Assembly (NCBI GenBank): GCA_017477435.1
Contig: JAFUVV010000017.1
Span: 1-40,625 of the forward strand
Source: Prevotella sp.
GTDB lineage: Bacteria; Bacteroidota; Bacteroidia; Bacteroidales; Bacteroidaceae
Direction of reading: 5' to 3'
DNA: 40,625 nucleotides
In this document: piece by piece, positions 17,052 through 25,939 of the stretch
How positions within the stretch are numbered: position 1 is the first letter of the stretch
Layout of the letters: each line of letters begins with the position of its first letter
Position numbers and translations under genes: made by a program
Notes under the pieces: generated by a model
Database searches by the model: none
The model's input: only the letters and a program-made list of their open reading frames with translations
Told to the model about the DNA's origin: nothing

Positions 17052-17812
17052 ACAACGATATTATTTCACCAGAAAATCTTGTATACAAGAAACCCACGCT
17101 CATGAACGACGTGGCAATGCACTATTGTCCCGGATGTTCGCACGGTGTTGTACATAAACTCGTGGCCGAGGTCATCGAGGAAATGGGCATGGAAGAAAAG
17201 ACAGTCGGCGTCTGTCCTGTCGGGTGCGCCGTCTTTGCCTATCGTTATCTCGACATCGATTGGCAGGAAGCTGCCCATGGACGTGCTCCCGCCGTGGCTA
17301 CGGCAATTAAGCGCCTCTGGCCCGACCGCCTTGTGTTCACGTATCAAGGCGATGGCGACTTCGCCTGCATAGGCACAGCAGAGAGTATCCACGCCTTGAA
17401 TCGCGGCGAGAACATCGTGATGATTTTCATCAACAACGCCATCTATGGAATGACGGGTGGACAGATGGCTCCGACGACACTGCTCGGACAGAAGACATCG
17501 ACGTGTCCTTACGGTCGGCAACCCGATCTCCACGGCTATCCTCTCAATATCACCGATCTTGCCTCTCGCCTCGAAGGTACGTGTTACGTCACTCGCCAGA
17601 GCGTGGAGAGCGTGGCATCGATACGTCAGGCAAGGCGTGCCATACGAAAGGCATTCGAAGCATCGATGGCAGGGAAGGGTTCGAGTCTCATCGAAGTAGT
17701 GTCTACCTGCAACAGCGGATGGAAGCTATCACCTGTGAAAGCCAATGAATGGATGAAGGAAAACATGTTCAAGCAGTATCCCAAGGGCGACCTGAAGGAC
17801 ACTACGGTTTGA
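17048..17812 (+). CDS. korB: 2-oxoacid:ferredoxin oxidoreductase, beta (TPP-binding) subunit
   Basis: 254 residues that bind thiamine diphosphate. CPGCSHG near the N-terminus and GDGDFACIG followed by NNAIYGMTGGQ form the Mg-TPP site (GDG-x20+-NN type). It overlaps the alpha subunit gene by 4 bp (translational coupling), as expected for stoichiometric subunits. Confidence 0.93.
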   Translation: MNNDIISPENLVYKKPTLMNDVAMHYCPGCSHGVVHKLVAEVIEEMGMEEKTVGVCPVGCAVFAYRYLDIDWQEAAHGRAPAVATAIKRLWPDRLVFTYQGDGDFACIGTAESIHALNRGENIVMIFINNAIYGMTGGQMAPTTLLGQKTSTCPYGRQPDLHGYPLNITDLASRLEGTCYVTRQSVESVASIRQARRAIRKAFEASMAGKGSSLIEVVSTCNSGWKLSPVKANEWMKENMFKQYPKGDLKDTTV

Positions 17813-17814
17813 GT

Positions 17815-17845
17815 GTAAAGTGTAGAGTGTAAAACGTAAAAAGAT
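17815..17845. repeat. Heptamer repeat inside the kor operon
   Basis: GTGTAAAGTGTAGAGTGTAA-type heptamers separate korB and korC. The tract belongs to the same family as the one before pheA. The operon continues across it. Confidence 0.6.
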
Positions 17846-17847
17846 TT

Positions 17848-18384
17848 ATGAAGACAGAAATAATTATCTCAGGATTTGGTGGTCAGGGCGTGCTGTCGAT
17901 GGGAAAGATACTTGCATACTCCGGTCTTATGGAGGGCAAGGAAGTGACGTGGATGCCTGCCTATGGCCCTGAGCAGCGTGGTGGCACGGCAAACGTGACC
18001 GTTATCGTCAGCGACGACCGCATCTCGTCGCCTGTGCTGAGCAAGTATGATGTTGCCATTGTGCTCAATCAGCCGTCGCTCGACAAGTTCCTCCCACGTG
18101 TAAAGCCCGGAGGTATACTCATCTACGACGGCTACGGAATACTCAATCCTCCTCAGCGTGACGACATCCATGTCTATGCCATCAATGCAATGGACAAGGC
18201 TGCCGAGATGAAGAATGCCAAGGTGTTCAACATGATAGTTCTTGGAGCATTGCTTCGCGTGTGCCCCGTGGTGAGCACAGAAGGATTGCAGAAAGCGCTC
18301 TACAAGAGCCTGCCCGAGCGTCATCATGGTCTCATCCCGCTCAATATGCAGGCTGTGGAAGAGGGAATGAAGCTGATAAAATGA
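17848..18384 (+). CDS. korC: 2-oxoacid:ferredoxin oxidoreductase, gamma subunit
   Basis: 178 residues starting IISGFGGQGVLSMGK, the glycine-rich signature of the gamma subunit (CoA-ester-forming domain), followed by the GPEQRGGTANVTV region. It completes the delta-alpha-beta-gamma set in the D-A-B-C order common in Bacteroidetes. It is followed at 90 bp by a strong terminator. Confidence 0.93.
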   Translation: MKTEIIISGFGGQGVLSMGKILAYSGLMEGKEVTWMPAYGPEQRGGTANVTVIVSDDRISSPVLSKYDVAIVLNQPSLDKFLPRVKPGGILIYDGYGILNPPQRDDIHVYAINAMDKAAEMKNAKVFNMIVLGALLRVCPVVSTEGLQKALYKSLPERHHGLIPLNMQAVEEGMKLIK

Positions 18385-18474
18385 GGCCTCCTATAATTCT
18401 CCAGTGAGGGGTAAAGGGATAGAAAGATGCCCCTTGTAATTCCTTAGGGGAATAAAGATATAGAGGAAAAAAAT

Positions 18475-18524
18475 AATGACCGGACTTGTCGCTTATCGTA
18501 GTGTGCAAGTCCGGTCATTTTTAT
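18475..18524. terminator. Bidirectional terminator between korC and the CobS-like gene
   Basis: AATGACCGGACTTG (18475-18488) and CAAGTCCGGTCATT (18506-18519) form a perfect 14-bp stem with a 17-nt loop. T-rich DNA follows on the plus strand and A-rich DNA precedes it, giving a T-run on the minus strand. It serves both convergent genes. Confidence 0.9.
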
Positions 18525-18588
18525 GTTGAATCCCCTTTTTCTGATCTCATCATATCTCACTCTACGCTCCACACTCCTCACTTCATTC

Positions 18589-19374
18589 TCAAACCGACAT
18601 TGCAACAAATGCGCAGCATACAAGCTCGGCTGCCAGTTGCATGGCTGCTATTGTCTTGTCGGTATAGCCTCCGAAGCGTCGCCATGTGAGCAGGTACATG
18701 AAGTACATCACGAGGCATGGGCCGAAGATGATGAGGTCCCATCGCAGGTTGCCGCTGCCTATCCACAGGAGCACGGCTATCGGGATGATGCCGACGACGA
18801 AATATATAACTCCGGCCATGGTACTGAGTTTCGCATACGGTGGTGTCGTGCCAATGCCTATCCTTGCCGTTGCGCAGGGCATGAACTGAATTGCCTGTCC
18901 CGACACCATCCTCGTGTAGGTGTCGGCAGCCAAGATTGTGATGGCTGCAGACGGAGCGTCCATCGTCGACAGCGTCCACCACAGCGCTCCCCATGCCACG
19001 ATTGTGATCAGCGCACCTGGGGCATCGAAGGCATACTTCTCCATCCGCTCGAGCCCTTCTTGTCCTGTTTTTCTGTTCACTATGGTGCTGAAGAGTGCCG
19101 CTGCGCCCGTCTCGTTTCTCATTCCGAGCACACAGCATCGTAGTGCCATTGCTATCCCCACGGCGACGGGCAGTCCCAGCCATGGTGAGAGGAGCATGAT
19201 TGCTCCGGCGCAAATGCCTCCGCTCAGCCATCCCACGAGTGGCCAAAACTCCATTGCCCTGACCTCGTAGGCAGCAGAGGGTGTGAACACTTTGCCGACT
19301 GGCAGCGACGTGAAGCGCATGAAGCTTGTCAGCATGCGGCACGCAAAATTCGTCTGATTTATGTCTGTTTTCAT
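18589..19374 (-). CDS. CobS-like (adenosylcobinamide-GDP ribazoletransferase family) membrane protein
   Basis: 261 residues, largely hydrophobic, with several membrane helices. FTSLPVGKVF near 22-31 and MEFWPLVGWLSGG near 41-53 match the CobS N-terminal pattern (RLPV...FPLVG). The position that carries the acidic DGLAD...DG motif in CobS reads NETGAAALFSTI here, so the metal-binding aspartates are gone. No cobalamin genes flank it. It may be a degenerate or repurposed CobS. A -7 element (TATCTTCG, 19386-19379 minus) lies almost at the ATG, so either the mRNA is nearly leaderless or the start is an internal Met such as M14. Confidence 0.6.
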   Translation of the reverse strand: MKTDINQTNFACRMLTSFMRFTSLPVGKVFTPSAAYEVRAMEFWPLVGWLSGGICAGAIMLLSPWLGLPVAVGIAMALRCCVLGMRNETGAAALFSTIVNRKTGQEGLERMEKYAFDAPGALITIVAWGALWWTLSTMDAPSAAITILAADTYTRMVSGQAIQFMPCATARIGIGTTPPYAKLSTMAGVIYFVVGIIPIAVLLWIGSGNLRWDLIIFGPCLVMYFMYLLTWRRFGGYTDKTIAAMQLAAELVCCAFVAMSV

Positions 19375-19478
19375 GCTGCGAAGATAGTAAAAATAGTTGA
19401 AAGTAGAGGGCTGATGGCTCTTTGTTTGTCCTTTTTTTCCTTTTTTCGTCGAAAAGATGTTTAAAAAGTCAAAAAATA

Positions 19479-19510
19479 TTTGGTCGTACAGCTTTTATTT
19501 ACTTATTTTG
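19479..19510 (+). promoter_or_regulatory. Promoter of the OmpA-like gene
   Basis: TTTG (19479-19482), a 20-bp spacer and TTATTTTG (19503-19510), one base off TAnnTTTG. A leader of about 55 nt, AT-rich near the ATG, is typical of highly expressed Bacteroidales porin genes. Confidence 0.7.
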
Positions 19511-19570
19511 CACCGTCAAAATCGTCAATAGGAGTAATAAACGTTACATTATTTATTAATTTTTTAAGTT

Positions 19571-20671
19571 ATGAAGAAAATAGTTCTACTTTTTGCTGCT
19601 TTCGCAATGACAGTTGCAGCATCGGCTCAAACTGTGCAGGAAAGCAAAACATTCGACAACTTCTACATTGGAGTAAACGGTGGCGTAGCTACTTTTACAA
19701 AGGGTCACAAGTGGATGAGCGATCTCAATCCAAACGCAGGTCTGCGCATTGGTCGCTACTTCACCCCAGTCTTCGGTCTTGCTGTTGAGAGCAATGCATA
19801 CTTCTCAGCAAAGCCTCTGCACGGTGTTCCAAGCACAACTGTGAAGTATCTCGACACCAATCTTCTCGGTACAGTCAACCTGAGCAACTGGTTTGGCGGT
19901 TACAAGGGCGAGCCTCGTCTCTTTGAGGTGGTAGCACTTGCCGGCCTGGGATGGGGACACATGTTCACCACTTCTGCCGACCGTGCAGCCCTTGAACTGG
20001 AGAACGCCAAGTATAACGACCTGACCTCAAAGGCTGCCATCGACTTCGTGTTCAACCTTGGCGCCAAGAAGGCTTGGCAGTTCTACATCGAGCCAGCCAT
20101 CCTGTGGAACCTCGATGCAAGCGACAAGGCTGGTTATGGCACAATGCCTCTCTACAACCTCAACAAGTCGGCTGTTCAGCTCAACGCCGGTTTCGTCTAC
20201 AAGTTCCCATGCTCTAACGGCACTCACAACTTCAAGATTGCTGAGCTCCGCGACCAGGCCGAGATCGACGCTCTCAATGCTCAGATCAACAGCCTCAAGG
20301 CTGAACTGGCAAAGAAGCCGAAGGAAGTCGTGAAGGAAGTGGTGAAGGAAGTTGCTGCTCCGGCTCCTGTAGTTGAGACACGTGAAGTGAAGGTCGAGAA
20401 CCTCGTGTTCGTTACCTTCGCACAGGGCAAGTCGGCTCTGACGACAGAGGCCAAGAAAGCCCTCAACGAGATTGCTGAAGGCAAGCATGTTCAGATTGTT
20501 GGTACTGCTTCTCCAGAGGGCAGCAAGGAACTCAACGACCGTCTGTCGCAGGCTCGTGCCGACAATGTGGCTGAATATCTGAAGACCCGCGGCGTTGTTG
20601 TCGACGAGGCTACAGGTAAGGGCGTACAGGGTACAACCTCTAATCGTCTGGCTGTTGTCTACGTGAAGTAA
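19571..20671 (+). CDS. OmpA-family outer membrane protein
   Basis: 366 residues with a signal peptide ending ASAQ (about 1-20). An N-terminal beta-barrel (about 25-220) with alternating aromatic strands is followed by a short helical stretch (EIDALNAQINSLKAEL), a K/V/P-rich linker with KEVVKEVVKEV, and a C-terminal OmpA peptidoglycan-binding domain (about 275-366; GTASPEGSKELNDRLSQARA). It anchors the outer membrane to peptidoglycan. Stand-alone gene with its own promoter and terminator. Confidence 0.92.
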   Translation: MKKIVLLFAAFAMTVAASAQTVQESKTFDNFYIGVNGGVATFTKGHKWMSDLNPNAGLRIGRYFTPVFGLAVESNAYFSAKPLHGVPSTTVKYLDTNLLGTVNLSNWFGGYKGEPRLFEVVALAGLGWGHMFTTSADRAALELENAKYNDLTSKAAIDFVFNLGAKKAWQFYIEPAILWNLDASDKAGYGTMPLYNLNKSAVQLNAGFVYKFPCSNGTHNFKIAELRDQAEIDALNAQINSLKAELAKKPKEVVKEVVKEVAAPAPVVETREVKVENLVFVTFAQGKSALTTEAKKALNEIAEGKHVQIVGTASPEGSKELNDRLSQARADNVAEYLKTRGVVVDEATGKGVQGTTSNRLAVVYVK

Positions 20672-20725
20672 TCGTAGATAGCGCAGACTGAAGCGCTGAC
20701 GCAAACGTAAAACTAACCGATAATC

Positions 20726-20760
20726 GGCGGGGTGCAGCACATGCATCCCGCCTTTTTTTT
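20726..20760 (+). terminator. Rho-independent terminator of the OmpA-like gene
   Basis: GGCGGGGTGC (20726-20735) pairs with GCATCCCGCC (20743-20752) with one G-U pair, a 7-nt loop and eight T residues. Confidence 0.92.
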
Positions 20761-20816
20761 CTTCGTGGCGGCCTTGACGGAATGGGTATGGCGCCCCTCT
20801 CCGGCGTACAGATGGC

Positions 20817-20904
20817 AGTACATGGTTCTTGTACTCCCAGTACAAAGGCCATGTACTCGGAGTACAAAGGCCATGTACTCGAAGTACAAGGCCTATGTAC
20901 TGCT
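20817..20904. repeat. GTAC block C: four tandem 22-bp palindromic units
   Basis: Units begin at 20817, 20839, 20861 and 20883. Units 2 and 3 are the cleanest copies (AGTACAAAGGCCATGTACT plus CGG or CGA). The block lies between the OmpA terminator and the thioesterase promoter. Confidence 0.95.
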
Positions 20905-20981
20905 GCCGGAGGAAAATGCCGATTTCGTATGTCCACGTTTCTTTTATCAGCAGAGAATGCTTTTTTTCGGTGCAAAAGTGT

Positions 20982-20989
20982 TAATTTTG
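20982..20989 (+). promoter_or_regulatory. Likely -7 element for the thioesterase gene
   Basis: TAATTTTG followed by C matches the -7 consensus 56 bp before the ATG. No clear TTTG lies 19-21 bp upstream. The leader holds TTTTCATTTTTCACTTTTCA-type repeats (about 21011-21041). Confidence 0.5.
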
Positions 20990-21045
20990 CAGTGCGATAT
21001 CGCAATCAACTTTTCATTTTTCACTTTTCACTTTTCATTTCATAT

Positions 21046-21810
21046 ATGATTCTCGACAAAGTAGGACGCTACGCGTTTATGGCAGAGCCGTTCCATTGCG
21101 ACTTCAGCCGTCATCTGTTTATGGGCCACCTGGGCAACAGTCTTCTCAATGCTGCCGATTTCCACAGCAACGACCGTGGTTTCGGGATGAGCTATCTCAA
21201 TCCGCTCCATCTGACGTGGGTTCTCTCGCGGCTTGTCATCGAGGTGGAGTCGATGCCCGAGGCTTACGAGCAGATGGAGGTGGAGACGTGGGTGGAGAAT
21301 GCCATGCGTTTTTTCACCAACCGCAACTTCAAGATTTCGGAGCCGTCGTCGGGCCGTGTGTTCGGTTACGGGCGCTCGGTGTGGGCAATGATCAATACCG
21401 ACACGCGTCAGCCTGTCGACTTGATGTCGATACGCGACGGGATGATAATGGACTATGTGGAGAAGGAGAAGGCGTGCCCCATTGCTCCGTTCTCGCGCGT
21501 GAAGATGGGCGAGGGGGCTGAGATGGTGAGGGAGATCGATACCTACTACGACGATGTCGACATGAACGGCCATGTGAACAGCGTGAAATATATCGAGCAT
21601 GTGCTCGACCTGTGGTCCGTCGATTGGCATCGCAGCCATCCCTTGCGCCGCATCGAGGTGGCTTATGTAGCCGAGGCTCATGGCGGCGACAGGCTTGCTT
21701 TCTTCCGCGAGGAAGTGGGCGAAAGATGTTTCGCGGTTAAGATAATGAAGCGTGAAAGCGCTGGCGGCGAGCTTGTGGAGGTGGTCAGATGCCAAGTGGC
21801 ATTTGAGTGA
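21046..21810 (+). CDS. Acyl-ACP thioesterase
   Basis: 254 residues forming two hot-dog domains of the FatA/FatB-like bacterial family, releasing free fatty acids from acyl-ACP. NPLHLTWVLSRLVIEVE in the first half and DVDMNGHVNSVKYIEHVLD in the second are recognisable; the latter carries the Asp/Asn/His catalytic region (DxNxHVNN type). ATG 21046 is chosen; the frame runs back to 20782 through the GTAC block, which is not coding. Confidence 0.85.
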   Translation: MILDKVGRYAFMAEPFHCDFSRHLFMGHLGNSLLNAADFHSNDRGFGMSYLNPLHLTWVLSRLVIEVESMPEAYEQMEVETWVENAMRFFTNRNFKISEPSSGRVFGYGRSVWAMINTDTRQPVDLMSIRDGMIMDYVEKEKACPIAPFSRVKMGEGAEMVREIDTYYDDVDMNGHVNSVKYIEHVLDLWSVDWHRSHPLRRIEVAYVAEAHGGDRLAFFREEVGERCFAVKIMKRESAGGELVEVVRCQVAFE

Positions 21811-21870
21811 AAAGGAAGATTTTCAGGGATATAGATGGGATAGATTCTATAGTTGTGATAGATAGAATAG

Positions 21871-23769
21871 TTATTCTGTTGCCCACACTTCTGCGCCGCG
21901 CGAGCCGATCAGCTCGTTGTCGGCAAGCATGCTGAGGGCTTCGCTGATGTGTTTCTTAGGGAACCCCAGCTCGTTTATTTCGCTCAGACGATGGCGTCGG
22001 CCGTCGCTGAGCAGTTTTTTTATGGCCTCCCGGGCGTCGGCAGTCTTTTCCTTGCCGTTCTTGTGGGAGCCTTTTTCTGCGCATATGTCGCAGATGCCGC
22101 AGTCGCTGCTTTCCGTTTCTCCGAAGTATGCCAGCAGGCAACGGCTGCGGCAGATGGAGTCGTTGGTGCAGTACTCCTGCATCGCCTTTAGCCGTCCCTT
22201 GAGACTGTCGCGACGCTGCTCGTAGACGGAGGGGGGAATGACGACCTCGTCCTCGGTCACCCTGTCGCGCAGGTAGGTCACTATCGGCGTGTTGCGCTGC
22301 GGGATGAAGTGAGCAATGCGTTTCATCGTGAGCGAGCGCAGCAGCTGGTATGCCTGGCTGGTAGTCATCTCGGCGCGATGGGCAATGTCGTCGAGATCGA
22401 TGAAAGTGTAGTCAACGAACAGGCTGCCGTAGGTGCGCAGCAGCACCGTGACGAGCTTGTGCTCGGCGGGAGAGAGGTCGTTGAGCATGTCGAGCTCGGC
22501 ACGTGTGAGCAGAAACATAAGTCGTGCCCGCATGTTGGGGTCTTCCTCGTAGTCGATGTATCCGCACGATGTGAGTATCTTCAGTGCCGCCTCGGTGTAG
22601 ATGGGGGGCAGGTGGTAGGTCGATGTGAAGGCGTAGATGTCGAACGCATAGCTGCATCCGGCTCCGCTTCCGGCCGCTATCTGATAGAAATATGCAAGAT
22701 GTTCGTAGACATTCCTTATGAAGTCTTTCTCCGGAAACGAACTTGTGAGGCGCTGAGAGAGTTTCCGTTTGTCGAGGTCGTTGTAGAGTAGCACGGCGTA
22801 GGCCTTTCTTCCGTCGCGTCCGGCACGCCCTGCCTCCTGGAAATACTCTTCCGGCGAGCTGGGCACATCGTAGTGTATCACGAGCCTTACGTCGGCTTTG
22901 TCGATACCCATCCCGAATGCCGTGGTGGCGACGATCACGCGCGTCTTGTCGGCAGACCATGCTTCTTGCCGCTCGTTTTTCAGCGATGTCTCGAGTCCGG
23001 CATGATATGCTTCGGCGCTGATGCCGCTTTTCTTCAGCATCTCGGCGATTTCCTTGGTGCGCTTGCGGCTGCGTACATATACGATTGCCGGGCCCGGTAC
23101 GGAGTTGAGGATGTGTATCGTCTGCGAGTCTTTGTTCTCGGCCCGTCTCACCACGTAGGCGAGGTTCTTGCGGTGGAAGCTCATCCTGACCACGTTTTTC
23201 TCGCGGAACGACAGTTGCTGTTGTATGTCGTCGACCACCTCGGGCGTTGCAGTTGCCGTGAGAGCAAGTATGGGTGCGTCGGGCTTGAGGAGGCGTAGGT
23301 CGGCGATGTGGAGGTAGGATGGCCGGAAATCGTATCCCCATTGGCTGATGCAGTGGGCTTCGTCGACGGTGATGAAACTCACTTTTATGCGTTTCAGCTT
23401 GTTTTTGAAGATGTCGGATTGTATTCTCTCGGGCGATACGTAGAGCAGCTTCGTCGAGCCCAGGATGCTGTTTTCGAGTGCAGTGATGATTTCCCTTCTC
23501 GACAGTCCCGAGTGTATTGCCGCGGCGGGAATGCCTCTTTTGCGCAGGTGCTGCACTTGGTCGTTCATGAGGGAGATGAGGGGTGTGATGACTATGCACA
23601 CTCCTTCCATTGCCAGGGCCGGCACTTGGAAGGTGACAGACTTTCCTCCTCCTGTGGGCATAAGGCCGAGGGTGTCGCGCCGGGCGCAGATGTTTTCGAT
23701 GATCTGTCGCTGGATACCTCGGAAGGAGTCGTAGCCCCAATAGGTTTTGAGGATTTGTTCGTAGTTCAT
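21871..23769 (-). CDS. recQ: ATP-dependent DNA helicase RecQ
   Basis: 632 residues. 3'-5' helicase acting in recombination and fork repair. Walker A MPTGGGKS near 36-43, DEAH box near 135, ALTATAT, and QEAGRAGRDG (motif VI) are present. The RecQ-Ct zinc site has four Cys (C...CRSRC...CGICDIC near 540-570), followed by a winged helix. No clear HRDC domain is seen; the last 60 residues look like a small helical domain (HRLSEINELGFPKKHI). It lies 116 bp downstream of recJ on the same strand, so the nuclease and helicase that resect DNA together are probably cotranscribed. Confidence 0.95.
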   Translation of the reverse strand: MNYEQILKTYWGYDSFRGIQRQIIENICARRDTLGLMPTGGGKSVTFQVPALAMEGVCIVITPLISLMNDQVQHLRKRGIPAAAIHSGLSRREIITALENSILGSTKLLYVSPERIQSDIFKNKLKRIKVSFITVDEAHCISQWGYDFRPSYLHIADLRLLKPDAPILALTATATPEVVDDIQQQLSFREKNVVRMSFHRKNLAYVVRRAENKDSQTIHILNSVPGPAIVYVRSRKRTKEIAEMLKKSGISAEAYHAGLETSLKNERQEAWSADKTRVIVATTAFGMGIDKADVRLVIHYDVPSSPEEYFQEAGRAGRDGRKAYAVLLYNDLDKRKLSQRLTSSFPEKDFIRNVYEHLAYFYQIAAGSGAGCSYAFDIYAFTSTYHLPPIYTEAALKILTSCGYIDYEEDPNMRARLMFLLTRAELDMLNDLSPAEHKLVTVLLRTYGSLFVDYTFIDLDDIAHRAEMTTSQAYQLLRSLTMKRIAHFIPQRNTPIVTYLRDRVTEDEVVIPPSVYEQRRDSLKGRLKAMQEYCTNDSICRSRCLLAYFGETESSDCGICDICAEKGSHKNGKEKTADAREAIKKLLSDGRRHRLSEINELGFPKKHISEALSMLADNELIGSRGAEVWATE

Positions 23770-23885
23770 AGTCGGTGGGCGTTGGGTGGTAGAGGCGGTG
23801 TGATGGATGACGATTGCCGGTTGGTCGGCGTGATATGGAAGACTTGCCGGCCAACTATAGGCATTGAATTATGGACTCTGAACTG

Positions 23886-25604
23886 TCAGGTGTTTGGACG
23901 TATGTCTTCTATCTGTAGCTGTACTTTGTTGCGTTTGAAGACGTTGTCTTCTATGGTGTATGCGATGTCGAAGCTTCGTTTCGATTTTATGTACCTTGCC
24001 GATGCGCTTTGTCCGAATGCTATTCCTCCTATCACGTCGGCCGACTTCGAGTCGACGAGTTCGAGTTTGATGTGCTCTTGTTCGCGTCCCACCACTTTAC
24101 TTGTGCCGTAGTCGTAGACTCCGAGCGTTGCGAAGACGGGCTTTGGGTTGTCGGGTCCGAAGGGTGCGAATCGCTTCAGGTCGTTGTGGAGGCGCTTGGT
24201 GATGTCTTTGAAGTCGAGCAGTGCGTCGATATTGAGTGTGGGTTCGGTCTGCTCGGGCTGTATGTGTTCTTCGACGTATTGCTGGAATCTTTTTCTGAAC
24301 TCGGGTATGTCGGCCCATTTGAGTGTTAGTCCTGCGGCGTATGTGTGTCCTCCGAAGTTCATGAGCAGGTCTCGGCAGCTTTTTATTGCTGCGTAGACGT
24401 CGAATCCTGTTATGCTTCGTGCCGATCCTGTGGCGAGGTCTCCGTCGCGTGTGAGTACTACGGTGGGTCGGAAGTAGATTTCGGTGAGTCGTGATGCTAC
24501 GATGCCGACGACGCCTTTCTTCCAGTTTTCGTCGTAGAGTACTACCGATTGCTGGTGCTTTTGGCTTTCGAGTCGCGAGACGATCTGGTTTGCCTCTTCG
24601 GTCATTTGCTTGTCGATATCCTTTCTCTGCTCGTTGTACTGGTCGATGTGTCGTGCTTGCGAGAGTGCGTTTTGGAAGTCGCGCTCGACGAGGAGGTCGA
24701 CGCTTTCTTTGCCGTTTTCCATTCGTCCGGAGGCGTTGATGCGTGGTCCTATTTTGAACACGATGTCGCTCATGGTGATGTCTCTGCCGCTGAGTCCGCA
24801 GATGTCGATGATGGCTTTCAGTCCTACGCTTGGGTTCTGGTTGAGTTGTTTGAGTCCGTGGTAGGCCAGTATGCGGTTTTCATCTGTTGTCGGCACGATG
24901 TCGGCGGCGATGCTGACGGCGCAGAAGTCGAGCAGTGGGATGAGTCGTGAGAAGGGTATGGCATTGTTTTTGGCGAATGCCTGCATGAATTTGAATCCCA
25001 CTCCGCATCCGCACAGGTGTTTGAAGGGGTAGGTGTCGTCGGGGCGTTTGGGATTGAGTATTGCGACGGCCGGCGGCAGTACGTCGTCTGGCATGTGGTG
25101 GTCGCAGATGATGAAGTCGATGCCGAGCTTTTGTGCTTGCTCGATTTCCTTTACGGCTTTTATGCCGCAGTCGAGGATGATGATGAGTTTGACACCTGTC
25201 TCCAGCGCGTATTTGAGTCCCTTTTCGCTTATTCCGTAGCCTTCTTCATACCGGTCGGGGATGTAGTAGTCTACGTTTGAATAGAATTGTTGCAGGAACT
25301 TGTACACCAGTGCCACTGCGGTGCATCCGTCGACATCGTAGTCTCCGTAGACGAGGATGCGCTCTTTTCTTCCCATGGCGTCGTTGAGGCGGTCGACGGC
25401 CACATACATGTCCTTCATCAGGAATGGGTTGATCAGGTCGGCCAACTGCGGCCGGAAGAATCTTTTTGCTTCCGACTCGGTGGTTATGCCGCGCTTTATG
25501 AGCAGCCTGGCGAGAGTCTTGTTGATGTTAAGCTTCTCGCCCAGCTCTGCAGCTGCTGTCTCCTCTTCTGGTGTGGGTGTCGTGTAATTCCATTTAAAGT
25601 GCAT
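23886..25604 (-). CDS. recJ: Single-stranded-DNA-specific exonuclease RecJ
   Basis: 572 residues of the DHH phosphoesterase family. DYDVDG near 87-92 and CDHHMPDD near 155-162 provide Mn ligands; GRINASGRM and the DHHA1 region (GGHTYAAGL) follow, then an OB-like C-terminal domain (VGREQEHIKLEL). It degrades ssDNA 5'-3' in RecF-pathway recombination and mismatch repair. It is first in a recJ-recQ unit. A TAACTTTA element on the minus strand near 25660-25653 could be its -7. Confidence 0.95.
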   Translation of the reverse strand: MHFKWNYTTPTPEEETAAAELGEKLNINKTLARLLIKRGITTESEAKRFFRPQLADLINPFLMKDMYVAVDRLNDAMGRKERILVYGDYDVDGCTAVALVYKFLQQFYSNVDYYIPDRYEEGYGISEKGLKYALETGVKLIIILDCGIKAVKEIEQAQKLGIDFIICDHHMPDDVLPPAVAILNPKRPDDTYPFKHLCGCGVGFKFMQAFAKNNAIPFSRLIPLLDFCAVSIAADIVPTTDENRILAYHGLKQLNQNPSVGLKAIIDICGLSGRDITMSDIVFKIGPRINASGRMENGKESVDLLVERDFQNALSQARHIDQYNEQRKDIDKQMTEEANQIVSRLESQKHQQSVVLYDENWKKGVVGIVASRLTEIYFRPTVVLTRDGDLATGSARSITGFDVYAAIKSCRDLLMNFGGHTYAAGLTLKWADIPEFRKRFQQYVEEHIQPEQTEPTLNIDALLDFKDITKRLHNDLKRFAPFGPDNPKPVFATLGVYDYGTSKVVGREQEHIKLELVDSKSADVIGGIAFGQSASARYIKSKRSFDIAYTIEDNVFKRNKVQLQIEDIRPNT

Positions 25605-25790
25605 TTATATATTTTTTTTATTATGTTCCTGCCGTATGGATATAATCCGTCGTAAAGTTACGAAAAAATATTGAGACAGCGTCGGCTTTTTATATTTTTT
25701 AGATTATTTATACTTAAATATGCTTTCTTTCCGGCTTTTTTCCTTGGCTGGAGGGGTGCCCTGAGTGTGGGGCGGGGTCTGGAAGGCTTC

Positions 25791-25878
25791 AGTACAAAGG
25801 CTTTGTACTCGGAGTACATGGGCTTTGTACTGTGAGTACATGGCTTTTGTACTCGGAGTACATGGGCTTTGTACTGCG
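25791..25878. repeat. GTAC block D: four tandem 22-bp palindromic units
   Basis: Units begin at 25791, 25813, 25835 and 25857 and consist of AGTAC-N9-GTACT plus a 3-bp spacer (CGG, GTG, CGG, GCG). Compared with blocks C and E the inner bases (ATGGGCTTT) are reverse complements, so this block is in the opposite orientation. It lies upstream of recJ and downstream of the pantothenate kinase terminator. Confidence 0.95.
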
Positions 25879-25891
25879 GCCTGAACAAAAT

Positions 25892-25925
25892 AAAGCTCCC
25901 GGCGGAGTGTTCCGTCGGGAGCTTT
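25892..25925 (-). terminator. Terminator of the pantothenate kinase gene
   Basis: AAAGCTCCCGGCGGA (25892-25906) pairs with TCCGTCGGGAGCTTT (25911-25925) with one G-U pair and a 4-nt loop. On the minus strand the stem is followed by a T-rich stretch, 15 bp after the kinase stop codon. Confidence 0.88.
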
Positions 25926-25939
25926 GGGTGGGTGGGGGA

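Noticed and set aside
18523-19143. Plus-strand and second minus-strand frames over the CobS-like gene
   Set aside because: Only the 18589-19374 minus frame gives a hydrophobic membrane protein with family motifs.
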